Shown here piece after piece: positions 24,320 through 35,530 of a stretch of DNA of 64,000 nt. The stretch comes from Gordius sp. MW1. Its lineage: Eukaryota > Nematomorpha > Gordioida > Gordea > Gordiidae. Within the stretch, counting starts at the first letter, position 1, and the number at the start of each line of letters is the position of its first letter. The position numbers and the translations under genes are program-made. The DNA is taken from the NCBI GenBank assembly GCA_964036665.1, contig OZ038529.1, forward strand, positions 21,214,060-21,278,059. Direction: 5' to 3'. A model generated the notes under the pieces. It was not told where the DNA came from and ran no database searches. It worked only from the letters and a program-made list of their open reading frames with translations.

Positions 24320-25504
24320 AAAATGTATGTGTGTAATTTATTAATAAATATTATTTTCTCAAATTTAGTTCTACATAACATAACTAATTAACATGAGATA
24401 AAACAACAGAGTACTGTCAAGTAAAAACACTTTTTTGATTGCAATAATCACAAAGTTCTCGTTGTCATTAAAACTGCGATTATCATTCGGGTATTGTCGT
24501 CAGGCACGTTTGAATTTTGATGCTGCTAATACGTTAAAAAGAATATCCCGCATTTAGAAAAGGACATATGTATTTGCTAAAAAACTTTTAAAATAAAGAA
24601 ATACAAAATATTCACTTTGGCTCATAATTTGAAAATTTTACTGTTTTTATAATTTAATAAATTTATTAATTTTCTTTTGCACTTTAATCTTTGTTCCCGA
24701 ATAAGATTTATTGCGAAGAAAAAATCAAATTTAAGCAAAAATGACTTGACTAGAATATCTTAACATTTGGACATTGTAAATTAGCGGTGTAAAATGACAA
24801 ATTGATACCTTTAACCACTTTGCCATCATTTAAAAATAACGAACAATGAAATTTTTACTCAATGTAAAATATAATAAATTTGAATAATTTCGCCTCGATT
24901 CTTATCTAATTACATTACACTAAGCTAATCGTGGCTAGTGGTCATTTTTAAAAATATGATCTAAAATCACCGGCATTAATAATGGTGAATCACCTTTTAA
25001 ATAAAACCCCTTTCATCATTTTTTAATTATTATCAAACGCTAAGTTGTGACTATTAATGAATCCTCATATTTTGCATTAAAATTGAGCTATGTTAGGTTA
25101 GATAGCAAGCGATCAGTTAAGTACCCGTTAAGTCAGGTTTTGCCTGGACAAAACACGGTTTTTTTGTATGCAATAATGTTATTATTTGTCAATCCAATCT
25201 TCATTCAAAAGGCATGGGCCAAAGAGGGGGGATGGCCTTTTTTGTTCAAAATTATTCCTGAAAAAGCAGATAATAACTCTCTGATAGGATAGGTGTATTT
25301 ACAAAAAGTATAATTTTTCCCCATTTTCTGTTACACAACTGCTTTCAAAAAAAACGAGCATAAAAATGTTTTAAATTTTTTTTACCGACTTTTTTCGGGA
25401 ATTTTTATTTGCAATTTATGCTATATAAACTACCCCATCTCATTTAGCCAATTTTTAACATTTTAACCTTTCCCTACCTAAATTATAAAAATATTAAACA
25501 AGAG

Positions 25505-25722
25505 GCTAGGCAAAAAGTATGGTAATCATTTAGGAAATGAAAAATGATAAACTTTTCTAAATTTTAATGATTATTTTATTAAACATAAAAACTCCCTATT
25601 TGTATAAAAGGGGCGAAACAAATAGTTTGGTAATCATTTAGCATGCGTCAAAATGATAAATTTTTCTAAATTTAAATCATAATTTTATTAAATATATAAA
25701 AAAAATCCCTATTTGTCGGAGT
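25505..25722. repeat. Imperfect tandem duplication, about 105 bp
   Basis: Two adjacent units share the order GGTAATCATTTAG, AAATGATAAA, TTTTCTAAATTT, ATTTTATTAAA and CCCTATTTGT. No coding content. Confidence 0.6.
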
Positions 25723-25838
25723 TGTTAGATAAAAGAAGTCAAGGAATTAGTGTGGCACATTGCGATAATATTTGAAACTGACACGTTATTTCTCGCTCAT
25801 TGGTTGGACTGCTGCCAAAGAATTATCTAAAAGGGAAT

Positions 25839-25861
25839 AGGGGGGGGGGGGGGGGGGGGGG
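25839..25861. repeat. Long poly-G tract
   Basis: An uninterrupted run of about 20 G. No flanking MITE termini are visible here, unlike most long G runs in this window. Confidence 0.8.
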
Positions 25862-26384
25862 TTAACCCTGTTCTCATGGAAACGCGACAAGGTATTTCAC
25901 TTAACCCACATATATTTTATTAGCATGTCGATGGTGCCAATGCCCCCCCCCTCCTTCCCTTCCACTAACATTTAAAGCTTTCAAGCTAATTCGTTATGCA
26001 ATTGCACCTTTCGCGCGCCTCAAATATAATTATTTTTCTATCACATCGTGTCATATTATCGAAATTTGTTTTCTTTTAAACATGTGATTAATAAAGTACA
26101 AAAATTCTGAAATTAAAAAAAAAAAGATTTGTTTTACAATCTATTTTACTTTTTACCCAATTTTCTTTCAAAACCCGATCGATCGAGCTGCACCCCTCCA
26201 CTAATTTAAAAATCTTATACATTTAACGAAATATAATTAAAATTTTAACATAAAATCACCATTTTGCCGCTTCATAATTACTAGGCATTTTCGCCGACTC
26301 CCATTTAAAATCTTGTCTAGGAAACAATCTCCAGTATATTTTATGAATTTTTTTATATAATCATATCTCATAAGTTGATTTAGG

Positions 26385-26458
26385 CATGGGCGTAGCCAGC
26401 ATTGGAATTAGAGGGGGGGGCAATAATGATTTAGGAGGGGCAAAATGAACATTGTTTG
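26385..26458. mobile_element. GTAGCC MITE, left fragment
   Basis: CATGGGCGTAGCCAGCATTG, AATTAGAGGGGGG and GATTTAGGAGGGGCAAAATG, then the match ends. Confidence 0.7.
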
Positions 26459-27514
26459 TCTGCCTGCCTGGGTTAGACAACATCGTAACGTAAACTATGA
26501 CGCAATACTTAATGAATAAAGTTTTACATTACAGAATTCTGACTCGAACACCTAAGAAGGTCTCATTTTTTGAAAAAAGTAATTTATTTTTGACAAAAAT
26601 AGTGTTGTTAGTATATTGATTAATTTAAAATTTGACTTGATCGAAAACTATTTTGCGCAATTTCGAAATTTTTGACTAACGTTATTTTCGTTCCTTATTC
26701 CTTCATTGGTTTATGGACCAAATTTTGTGGCACGGGTTTAACCTTAATTAAGATTAGAGTTACAAAATATTTAAAGAATTATTGAAGAGGTAAATCTTTA
26801 TTTTTTAAATTAATTTTAGCATGTAAGAGAAAAAAATTTCATGGGTGAGGTAGAATTCGTAAACACTTTTTATTTTAAACTTTATATAAACTTTTTATTA
26901 ACACATTTTTTTGAATACAAGCTTGGCTATTAGGTTGACATTGTTAAAATGTTAAACAAATATTTCGCATTGCGCTATTTTGAGGTGTTTTAAAAAGTAG
27001 ATTTTTATATTCTGGTACTACTTAGGTAGAATTCATATTATATTAGATTTTAAGTTAGCTAGAGGCATTGTTAAATTAGTTGATTTATTGAATATACAGC
27101 AGATTGTCAATTAACAATCACAGTAAAATGGATTGTTTTTGACTTCTGAACTTGTGCCAAACGGATATTAGACCGTGGCTTAGTTTAGGTGAGATTAGAG
27201 GTGTAGTCTGAAGGAATGTCTCATAATTAATGTGTTGTTCTTCATAATTAATGTGTTGTTCTATGCTCCAATATTTAAGTGCTCGATGACGCATGTGATG
27301 TGCGCATTTCAATTATAGGTTATGGTGTTTATTTATGAAGGCATATACCTAGGCATGAGCAAATATTTTGTAATTTTTGTTATAAATTTATTCAAAATAT
27401 ATACCATTCAATATTTTTATTAATTGATAATTTTATCAAACCCCTACTACTGTTTAGAGAATAAATATGCATTTTGTTTGGAATATTACAAATTTATACA
27501 ACTATGATTATTTC

Positions 27515-27685
27515 CATGGGCGTAGCGTAGCCAGCATAGGAATTAGAGGGGCAATAATGATTTAGGGAGGGGAAAAATTATCATTTGTTAAAATTTTAGC
27601 CATAATTTTAATAAATCTCAATAAAATTTTCAATTTAGAGGGCAGCAGCCGCCCTTCCCTGCCCCCTCCCTTGGCTACGCCCTTG
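27515..27685. mobile_element. GTAGCC MITE
   Basis: CATGGGCGTAGCGTAGCCAG (six bases repeated within the terminus), GATTTAGGGAGGGG body, CTTGGCTACGCCCTTG right end. Confidence 0.82.
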
Positions 27686-27984
27686 ATCACTTCGATAAAG
27701 TAACCAGGATTATTAAAACGGGTGCAAAATGTTATCTTTTTAAATTTCAGTCGGTAAAAATATTGAAAAATTTGGTTATTTCTGCCCCCCAGTAGTGGCT
27801 AGAGGGCTTTGTAAACTATACTGCGTAAATTGTCTTGTTCTTGACTTTGTTTAAACATTTGTCAATTACTCAGAGAAAATCAGACTTGAAAATAATGATT
27901 CTCACCCCTAAAGCTAATGGCGCCCGAAAGGGGGAGCGGAGGGCCACTTCATCTTTTACCATAATTTAAAATAATGAAATTAAT

Positions 27985-28177
27985 CATGGGCGTACCCAGG
28001 TTTTGAATTAGGGGGGGGGGGCAAAACGTTTAAAAGTTCATTTAGAGGGAGGCAAAACATAAATTTTTTTAATTTTTCAATGTTTTTGCATTGAAATTTT
28101 TTTTTCCGTAAATTAGGGGGGGGGGGGGGGAAGGCAACCGCCTCTCCCCAGCCCCCCCCCCCCTGGGGACGCCCATG
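27985..28177. mobile_element. GTAGCC MITE with exact 8-bp TSD
   Basis: CATGGGCGTACCCAGGTTTTG left end, CTGGGGACGCCCATG right end. Perfect duplication AAATTAAT at 27977-27984 and 28178-28185. Poly-G sub-family with GCAAAACGTTTAAAAGTTCA. Confidence 0.85.
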
Positions 28178-28681
28178 AAATTAATAAAATTCCCAAGTAG
28201 GTGTTGCTTAAATTAGACCCTCTGATTAAGGCTTTGTTAACTACCAAAATCGCTCTGTTTGGGGTATTGTTTAAACACCTGCCATTAATTAACAAGAAGT
28301 TTTACGTCATCAGCATGTTAAAGCACACTAGTCATGATGAAATAAGATATTATTCCAAAGCTAGTTGTTCACCGGAGTAATTTTTTTAATATTATCTTAA
28401 ATATTAAAAAAAAATTAAAATACATAACTAATGTAATATCAATAAAAATATGTATTTTTACACGGTATTTTAGCTAGCAAATATTGTTTAAAAAAATAGG
28501 AATTTAACATTTTATCAACAATTCTGTGGAGGGGGGGGGTAGCTGTTGTGACAAATTTTTTTGCCTATACTATGTAGAATTATCTAACTAAAGTTAATTT
28601 AATTTTTATCTTATTGAGATATTCTTAATTTTAAAATAGGAATTTTATTTGAATAAAAACCTATAAGTAGATGTAAACAAA

Positions 28682-28846
28682 CATGGGCGTACCCAGGTTT
28701 TGAATTAGGGGGGGGGGCAAAACGTTTAAAAGTTCATTTAGAGGGGGGCAAAACATAAATTTTTTTAATTTTTCAATGTTTTTGCATTGAAAAAATTTTT
28801 TCCCTTGTAAATTAGGGGGGGGGGGGGGGGCCTGGGTACGCCCATG
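28682..28846. mobile_element. GTAGCC MITE
   Basis: CATGGGCGTACCCAGG left, CCTGGGTACGCCCATG right. Both termini share the GTACCC variant seen at 27985, so the two copies are close relatives. Confidence 0.82.
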
Positions 28847-29759
28847 TACAAACTTTTAATATAAACTTTAGCAAGAATATTACTTAAATGCTTTAACGTA
28901 AATATATTGTATAAACCACTTTTATGATATTTGTTTATATATTTAATCAAATTTCATAGGACCAAATGATCAATTAATAAACTAATCAATAACCTAATTA
29001 ATTAAAGGTGTGCGTATTAATTAACATACTATTGCTCAAAAAAAATTAGACATTACTATCTGGAGGGGGGGGGGCTGATTAATGATTTATTACCTTAATT
29101 TTCCCAAAATTATAATATACGCAGAGTCTTCTTTTAAGTTTCCCGATAATTGATTAATCAATTTTTTTGCGGACAGTCACTTCGTTTGATCACTTTCGAG
29201 AATTTGTTTACTGCTTATTGGAAATTTAACTTATAGGGATTGAGGCAATTATTAATTTTTCTTGCATTTTATCTGATTTTCCCGCTACTTATTACACGTA
29301 TTAGCACATTTCAAATTAACAAACATGGCAGTCATTATAGAATTTTAACCATAACAAAACTATTGATTAATTAAATACTAGTTTAATAAATTTTTCTGAT
29401 TTAAAATAATATACAATGATAAAAAAAATTATGTTAAAGCAAGTGATTTAGTGAGAATGGGGTCATTTGATAGCCGACATTATACGTTTGATAAAAATGA
29501 AAAAGAATTTATTACGTAAACGGCGCCTTAATTTTTTTCCTGTCTTTTGCTAAACGACGCGCGCCCGTCTAGACTACACAGTGTGTGATTATGTCATTTA
29601 TAAATCATCAATGAATGAGCTAGTCAGGATTTGAGTTAGGGAGGGAAAGAGTAGGCGTGAACTTATTAAAGAATGGGCAAAATTTTTAGCAAAATCTTTA
29701 TTCAATAGACAAACTATTTAATTTAATGTTAATCTTTACTTTTCATTCCTTTAAAAATA

Positions 29760-30015
29760 AATTGCATAGCAATTAATAAAAAAAACTCCCAAATAAGGCT
29801 TTTCCTAGGGTAGGAAGCTTATTTTTGCTACTTTAAGATGAATTGACGTTTTTGTTTAAAATGAAATAGCAATAAATCACGTTTTTTACTTTAATTTCAA
29901 GATTATGGTAGAAGCTGAAAGCTAAAGAAACTATTCTCATTGCACAAACCTTATCGACTTTCACGTAAGTTTATATAAATTAAGCAATAAGCACATAAAA
30001 ATTGCATAGCAATTA
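29760..30015. repeat. Two solitary AATTGCATAGCAATTA motifs
   Basis: The palindromic 15-mer that ends the GGAC-rich element occurs at 29760-29775 and 30000-30015 without the rest of the element. It occurs again alone at 52479-52494, with a partial copy at 42664-42678. Confidence 0.55.
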
Positions 30016-30483
30016 ACAAACGATTGAGGTGTTGTTTGTTTGAGAAAAAATTTGCCTCAATCCAGTTTTAAAAACTATTTCAGTATAATTCTAGGTTAGA
30101 AAATGTTAAACAAATCAAGTTAGATTAGAAGTTACTACTGAACTACTAATATGTTGTAACTAAATTATAACCTAGCGCTTCTAACCTATTTTTTATATGG
30201 TTGACTGAGCAAGTAGACTAAAAACGCGCGCGCGCTTTACACTACTACCGCCTTCCTCCCTTACTATTTATCCACTATAAAAAACGAACTTGGCATTTTT
30301 CCAATACCTATCATTCGGTATGTACTCGTTTATTATTCGGTTAATTCCGCCTACGACCTTAATTTATTTTTATAGGCGTTTCAAGTAAACAAATAAACAT
30401 GTATAGCTAGGAATAGGATAGATGATATGATAATACAAGCAACGCCTCCCCCTCCCCCCCCCCCTGAGAGCAGGCAAGGCAGA

Positions 30484-30490
30484 TATATAA
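30484..30490 (+). promoter_or_regulatory. Candidate TATA box for the 31028 gene
   Basis: TATATAA, about 540 bp upstream of the start codon and 220 bp upstream of a candidate 5' UTR donor. Position and consensus only. Confidence 0.3.
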
Positions 30491-30708
30491 ATTGTGTGTT
30501 ATTTGCTTAGTACGCGCTACGCAACACAACACAATTTCACTCCCTTTATTTTCCCGCAAAAAATTACAACTGCTGCTGGCTCATACCTACGTTATTAATC
30601 CAATTATTACATTTTACACAACCGTTTATAGCTTCAATTTGATTGCTATTATAAATTCATTTAATTCTTGGATTCCAATTTAATCATAAATTCTTGGTTT
30701 CACTTGGG

Positions 30709-30942
30709 GTAAGTATTTTATTTTAGCTTTAGATGATATGATAAATTTTACGTAACAACATGCGCTTTAATGCATGTAAGTTTAGGCATTTTTAAAGCAA
30801 ATTTTGAGTTACAACTTATATAATTTATCTTGAATTTCTTTAAAAATCCTAATTAAAATTTTAAAGTTCGCCTTAATGATAATAGTATTTAAGCTTTTAT
30901 ATTTATAGCCTCACTTATATTCAATCTCATTCGTATTTTTAG
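30709..30942 (+). other. Candidate 5' UTR intron
   Basis: A strong donor GG|GTAAGTATT at 30709 and an acceptor TATTTTTAG ending at 30942 bracket an AT-rich stretch just before the 31028 ORF. Splicing would leave an 85-nt leader exon segment with one short upstream ATG at 30943. No transcript evidence. Confidence 0.35.
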
Positions 30943-31027
30943 ATGCCAAATCTTTGGAGATTTCCTTCTTGATATTCCCACATCTTCAATATCATTTGCT
31001 ATAATTCACATTCTTTAAATCATCACA

Positions 31028-32695
31028 ATGGCACTCCTGGTTCCTCTGCTTAAACCAAATTACAACTTGTACGCCCCTAATAAGCCATCATCCATATACG
31101 GTCTCGCTCAGCCTTCGCCTTACTACAACAGCGCACCAGCTAGAAACACTACCGCTAACACCGCTCGTTATAATCTCACCAACGGTCATGCTTCTCCTTT
31201 ACCCAATTACAATATTTATTGTAATAAAGCTAAATCCGGAGGACCTCCCTCACAGACTACACCTCGCAACGGAGTGGCCAAAAGTGGCGGGCCTCCTAAT
31301 GCAACCGGTGGTAAAATAACTCACAAAACCCCAACTACCATAGTGGTAAATGGGAATATCATATACTCTACCGGAATTTGTTCTGGGAAATACATTTTGC
31401 CGCCCGGCTTAATTTTAGCGCCCACAACCAATTCTTGTGCCACCGGGGGAGCTAGAAGATTCAGGTCTCTCTCCGAAAGATCGAGAGTCATAACCCCCAT
31501 GCCCATAATATTCGAAAACGAACGGCTTGGTTCTGGTCCAGAAATGCTATTTCACCCACACACGGCGCCCCCCGTTAGGAAAACGCGCAAATCTAAATCG
31601 CTACCCACTAGCAACGGCGATTGCAACGGTCAGCGAACGCGAGCGACGCCTAAAAATGTTAAAGAGGGTGCTAGTATTAGGAAATGGTTTTTCACCAAAC
31701 CCGTTACACTATCGGGCTTAGCTACCACACTTGTCAGTATGACGACGACTAATAGTGCCAATTCGACTACCGTGTTCTGTTCTTGCGAGGCCTGCCTATG
31801 CCCGTGTAATATGGAGCGAGCAGGGGCTAGAGCTGGTAAAAGGAAAAAAGTTCAGACCAACCCAGATAAACAGGCTAAGCATCGACACCGTGGTACCTGC
31901 AATAAAGGGGATTCGGTAAATCCAGAATCTTTTGATTCGTCGTTAGACGTGAATAACAACCGAACCCATACGGGGAAGACACTTAAAAAACATTGCAAAC
32001 TCCCACTAGCCGAACGGCTGGGTTTAATTGAGTCAGGGACGGCTTGTAACCCAGACGACGACCTAAATTTGCTATGTCCACCACTGGCACAAACAGGGCG
32101 AAAACTGAGTTGCGGCAGCAATAGTAATAATAGCAGTAGTAGCACTAATAGTTGCGATTCGGGCCCAGATACACCATCCCCGAGCCCCCCTAATCGTTCG
32201 CCTTTGAATAGCGAAATCGCTCTGGCGGGCAAATTCGCTTTCGCTCAACTTTATCATAACCACCATAACAACGCTAAACATTATCGCAAAACTCGGGCCG
32301 GAACGGCAAACACAAATAACGGCAATAACAACAATAATAATGGGAACAACAGCAAAATGGTCATGCTCTTGCGTTCCCTTTCCGGCAAATTAACCCTCAA
32401 ACATAAAGATGGCACGCCCTTCGGCGAAGAATTAATGAACCGTCAGCCTTGTGATAACGATATCACCCTTACCGCCTCAAATGCTACAACTAGAACAGCA
32501 ATTTTAGACGCAACAACTTCTCTACCCCTTGTTAATGAAATTATCAGCCCAACAGTCCCCACACGACCAGTAACATTGCCCGGCCTTGGGTCATCTCTCA
32601 CTTTACTGGCCCCACCATCTCTTACTACTAATAATACCTCTAGCACGTCCCCTAACATACCGTTTTTTAAACGGTTCAGAACAATTAGTCGGTAG
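31028..32695 (+). CDS. 555-aa Asn/Thr/Ser/Pro-rich protein, unrecognised
   Basis: One uninterrupted ORF, by far the longest in the window, starting in a good Kozak context (ACA-ATG-G) and followed by AATAAA at 33031. I do not recognise a family. Visible: an aromatic/Pro N-terminus (NYNLYAPNKPSSIYGLAQP) with Tyr-rich repeats; a more ordered block near residues 98-135 (TPTTIVVNGNIIYSTG, KYILPPGLILAP); RRFRSLSERSRVITPMPIIF near 143; a basic RKTRKSKS near 184; a Cys cluster C-x-C-x2-C-x-C-x-C at 251-260; a basic region 267-290; LPLAERLGLIES near 330; Ser and Asn runs at about 366-376 and 427-445. No signal peptide, membrane segment or catalytic motif. Mostly disordered by composition. Whether it is conserved is unknown. 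Its size, base composition and lack of stops in AT-rich DNA make it a real gene. Confidence 0.8.
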   Translation: MALLVPLLKPNYNLYAPNKPSSIYGLAQPSPYYNSAPARNTTANTARYNLTNGHASPLPNYNIYCNKAKSGGPPSQTTPRNGVAKSGGPPNATGGKITHKTPTTIVVNGNIIYSTGICSGKYILPPGLILAPTTNSCATGGARRFRSLSERSRVITPMPIIFENERLGSGPEMLFHPHTAPPVRKTRKSKSLPTSNGDCNGQRTRATPKNVKEGASIRKWFFTKPVTLSGLATTLVSMTTTNSANSTTVFCSCEACLCPCNMERAGARAGKRKKVQTNPDKQAKHRHRGTCNKGDSVNPESFDSSLDVNNNRTHTGKTLKKHCKLPLAERLGLIESGTACNPDDDLNLLCPPLAQTGRKLSCGSNSNNSSSSTNSCDSGPDTPSPSPPNRSPLNSEIALAGKFAFAQLYHNHHNNAKHYRKTRAGTANTNNGNNNNNNGNNSKMVMLLRSLSGKLTLKHKDGTPFGEELMNRQPCDNDITLTASNATTRTAILDATTSLPLVNEIISPTVPTRPVTLPGLGSSLTLLAPPSLTTNNTSSTSPNIPFFKRFRTISR

Positions 32696-33322
32696 CATAC
32701 CCCCCCTTACCAGCTTGAAACAGTATTATAGTATTATACAAACCTAACTCGCGATTGATCTTTATTTAAACTGCCCTACCCCGAGTCCAATCCCCTAAAG
32801 CCAAATAATGCAAAATATCATTGTATGAACCCACCCCCACCCTCCGCTATCTTCAGTTCGGGGCGAGCTGTCATTTTGTATCATTTTATGAACTACGCCA
32901 TCTTGACAATATTCAGTTTTTTTTTGTAAAATTGCAATTCACGCGCGCATCTTTTTTATGTTAAATATATGTATATATCTCATCATTAATCGATGTGGCG
33001 AAACTATGAAATGCATTTGCTAATTAATGAAATAAACAGTTTTTTGCATCTTTTATCCGCAATAGACTTTTGCTGTTTGTCTCCGTTCCTCCTTTGCCTC
33101 TTCAAGGTCACTATTAAGACTACTTTAATTAAAGCTCTTGTTTTTACATTTCAAATATCTGTTGCTATCTCATAAATTAAGTTTTGGCAATTTTGAGCTT
33201 TGTTGAAAGAAATTAAGAATTTCGTCCATCCCTTGTGATCATCTACGCCCATGTCTAATTCCTTAAACTTATAATTTTTTAAACTGGAAGTAAAGCTTGT
33301 ACTAGCTCTTTTTATTGTTACC

Positions 33323-33398
33323 TAGTGTTGTATAAAGGGCTGGGTTTTGTTTGGTCAACAAAAGCCGCCCAAGCAACCCAGCCGTTTTTACAACACCA
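33323..33398. mobile_element. Short hAT-type hairpin MITE (TAGTGTTG family)
   Basis: TAGTGTTGTATAAAGGGCTGG at the left and CCAGCCGTTTTTACAACACCA at the right in only 76 bp; an internally deleted copy. Flanks TTGTTACC / TGTTACAC are compatible with an eroded target duplication. Confidence 0.75.
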
Positions 33399-33424
33399 TG
33401 TTACACATTCTGCTAGATTGTTCT

Positions 33425-33577
33425 CATGAGCGTAGCCAGCATTGGAATTTAATGATTTAGGGAGGGGCAAAATGATTATTTTTTGAAATTTTACCCATAA
33501 TTATAATTAATATTAAAGAATTTTGGGATTTAGAGGGAGCAGCCGTCCCTGGCTGCCTCCCCCTAGCTATGCCTATG
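33425..33577. mobile_element. GTAGCC MITE
   Basis: CATGAGCGTAGCCAGCATTGG left, CTAGCTATGCCTATG right. Flanks ATTGTTCT / ATTGTTTT match at 7 of 8. Confidence 0.8.
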
Positions 33578-33624
33578 ATTGTTTTTGTAGATTTCTAACC
33601 ACCAAAATCAGCCTAAGCCTTAGG

Positions 33625-33772
33625 CATGGAGGAAGCCGGCATTGAAATTAGAGGGGGACATTAATGATTTAGGGAGGGGCAAAATGATAATTTTTTAGAA
33701 TTTTAACATTTTTTGGATTTAGAGGGTGGCAGCCACCCTCCCCTGCCCCCCCCCCCCTTGGCTACGCCCATG
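33625..33772. mobile_element. GTAGCC MITE
   Basis: CATGGAGGAAGCCGG left, CTTGGCTACGCCCATG right. Flanks GCCTTAGG / GCTTAAGG match at 6 of 8. Confidence 0.8.
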
Positions 33773-34256
33773 GCTTAAGGCACTTATAATGATACTCTAT
33801 TATAATAACCCATACCCATTGCATTGAAAACTCTGATTGCCTTTGCTTCCCTCCTACCCCATGATTCCTGCATCCATCCTCCAATGAAATGAATGAATTG
33901 TAGCGCGCTTTCATAGTAATGTCCTTGTAATGCATTGCTGCATTCATTGTTGTTTTGCTCCTCGCGCGCCTTCCTGTGTTTTGCAATAACAGGCAGAGGG
34001 GGGAAAATCAATAATTTTTTTAACTTTTATAACTATTATAAACCCCATCCCAGCTAGCACATCCCCTTTTATTTCGTACGTATAGCGGAGGTGGTGAGAG
34101 TCCGTAATTATAAGTTGTATAACCACCACCCCTCCCCTCTAAATTGCGTCAGATTCATCGACCTGATTGCCCGTGTCACCACGACGCGCATAAAATAACG
34201 CTAGTGTTTAAGATTAGCGCACCCTTTTAATTGCTGTGCAATCCTTACGTTAGAAT

Positions 34257-34416
34257 CATGGGCGTAGCTAGGGGGAGCGGCTGCCCCCCCCTAAATTACG
34301 GAATATTTTTTTTTCAATGTAAAACTTTGAAAAAATAAAAAATATTATGTTTTGCCCCCCTCAAATTGAACTTTTAAACGTCCCCCCCCCTAATCCAAAA
34401 CCTGGCTACGCCCATG
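34257..34416. mobile_element. GTAGCC MITE with exact 8-bp TSD
   Basis: CATGGGCGTAGCTAGG left, CCTGGCTACGCCCATG right. Perfect duplication GTTAGAAT at 34249-34256 and 34417-34424. Confidence 0.9.
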
Positions 34417-34668
34417 GTTAGAATCGTCAATGCTTTCTTTATACCAAAAAATTGCTTCTCGTTAGAACCATATAAGATACACGAAAAATTATTTAAAATC
34501 ATGGCATTGGCAATTCTATTGAAACAAAATTGATCTTCTTAACGATTAAGTTTGGGATTATCTAAAACTAGCCTAGTTGATCTTAAAATTTAAAAATTAA
34601 TTATTTGCTGATTGTTTTGCTCAATTTTATGGATTTTTTTTGTTTACCATCGTATTAGTGCAATCCGC

Positions 34669-34725
34669 TAGGACAAGTTTTGGCAAGAGATGTGAGTCAA
34701 AAAAACCATAAACAGCTCAATTGAG
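34669..34725. repeat. Short dispersed repeat, copy 2
   Basis: CTAGGACAAGTTTTGGCAAG followed by GTCAAAAAAACCATAAA, as at 22376-22430. Confidence 0.45.
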
Positions 34726-35465
34726 TTGAGAAAGCGTTCGCTTGGCTGTAAGTATGAGAGTAAGTGATAACAAAATAAAAGTTACCTTGCAAGTAACGAG
34801 GTTAATCACCACACCTATATAAACATGATTCATTTCATGCCAATCAGACTTTTATATTACTATTTTTTGTTATATATGGACTTTTAGATTATCAAACTGT
34901 AAAATCTTATAAATTTCTTCATTTATTAGATGAATAAACGTTGATTATATATGAAATAGCTAGTAATTTTGCAAAGAATTTTTTTCAACATGATTGTGAA
35001 TGTTTTGAGCAGAATTTCGTTTTAAAAATAATTTAATAATTCAATTCTTCCATCATGTTTATTGTTTAAAAAGGACAATTTTTAATTTTAATAACTCATA
35101 TATCTTTCAGAGTAAAAATAGAGAGCCAAAGGAAAGCACCTATTTTTAGCGGATTTTTTTTCATTCACAAAAATGAATACGTTTCGTTTCCCATCTCATT
35201 GTAAGATCTTTAAGCTACGCTCTTTGCAAAATTCATTCACACTTTATAGATGGCCTTTTTTTATAGTAAAAAATTCAAATTTTTGCTCATTTTCTTTCCC
35301 CTTCCCTTCTCTTTAATCTTTAACAAAAATTTTGTTATAATTGACTTGCGCCTCTGTTTATAATCAAAGCTTTTGACCGACCGCAAAGCATATAAATCAT
35401 GGCCGTAAGTATAATATAGTTTAATTGCCTGTAAATTGAGTTATGAGTTATAGTCATTATACCTT

Positions 35466-35530
35466 CATGGCCGTAGCCAAGGGAGACCTTTAACTGTACA
35501 AAACAATTTAAAAAATTTTTTGGCTAAGGC
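35466..35530. mobile_element. GTAGCC MITE, left fragment
   Basis: CATGGCCGTAGCCAAGGGAG, then an AT-rich body; no right terminus. Confidence 0.45.

Larger units (their letters stand above)
19205..30480. other. Repeat-rich intergenic region
   Basis: About 11 kb upstream of ERCC5 with no confident gene. It holds MITE copies, long G or C homopolymers, a 354-bp tandem duplication, a roughly 105-bp tandem duplication and single palindromic 15-mers (all listed separately). Remaining sequence is AT-rich with no recognised content. The ERCC5 promoter should lie in the first few hundred bases, but no clear motif is visible. Confidence 0.6.

Noticed and set aside
28113..28295. ORFs ending in or containing poly-Pro/poly-Gly (also near 42778, 44362, 38852)
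   Set aside because: The Pro/Gly runs are translations of C or G tracts inside GTAGCC MITEs.
31321..32658. Several antisense ORFs over the 555-aa gene
   Set aside because: They are shadows of the plus-strand ORF, with Leu/Val-rich translations typical of antisense to Asn/Ser/Thr codons; no homology signal.
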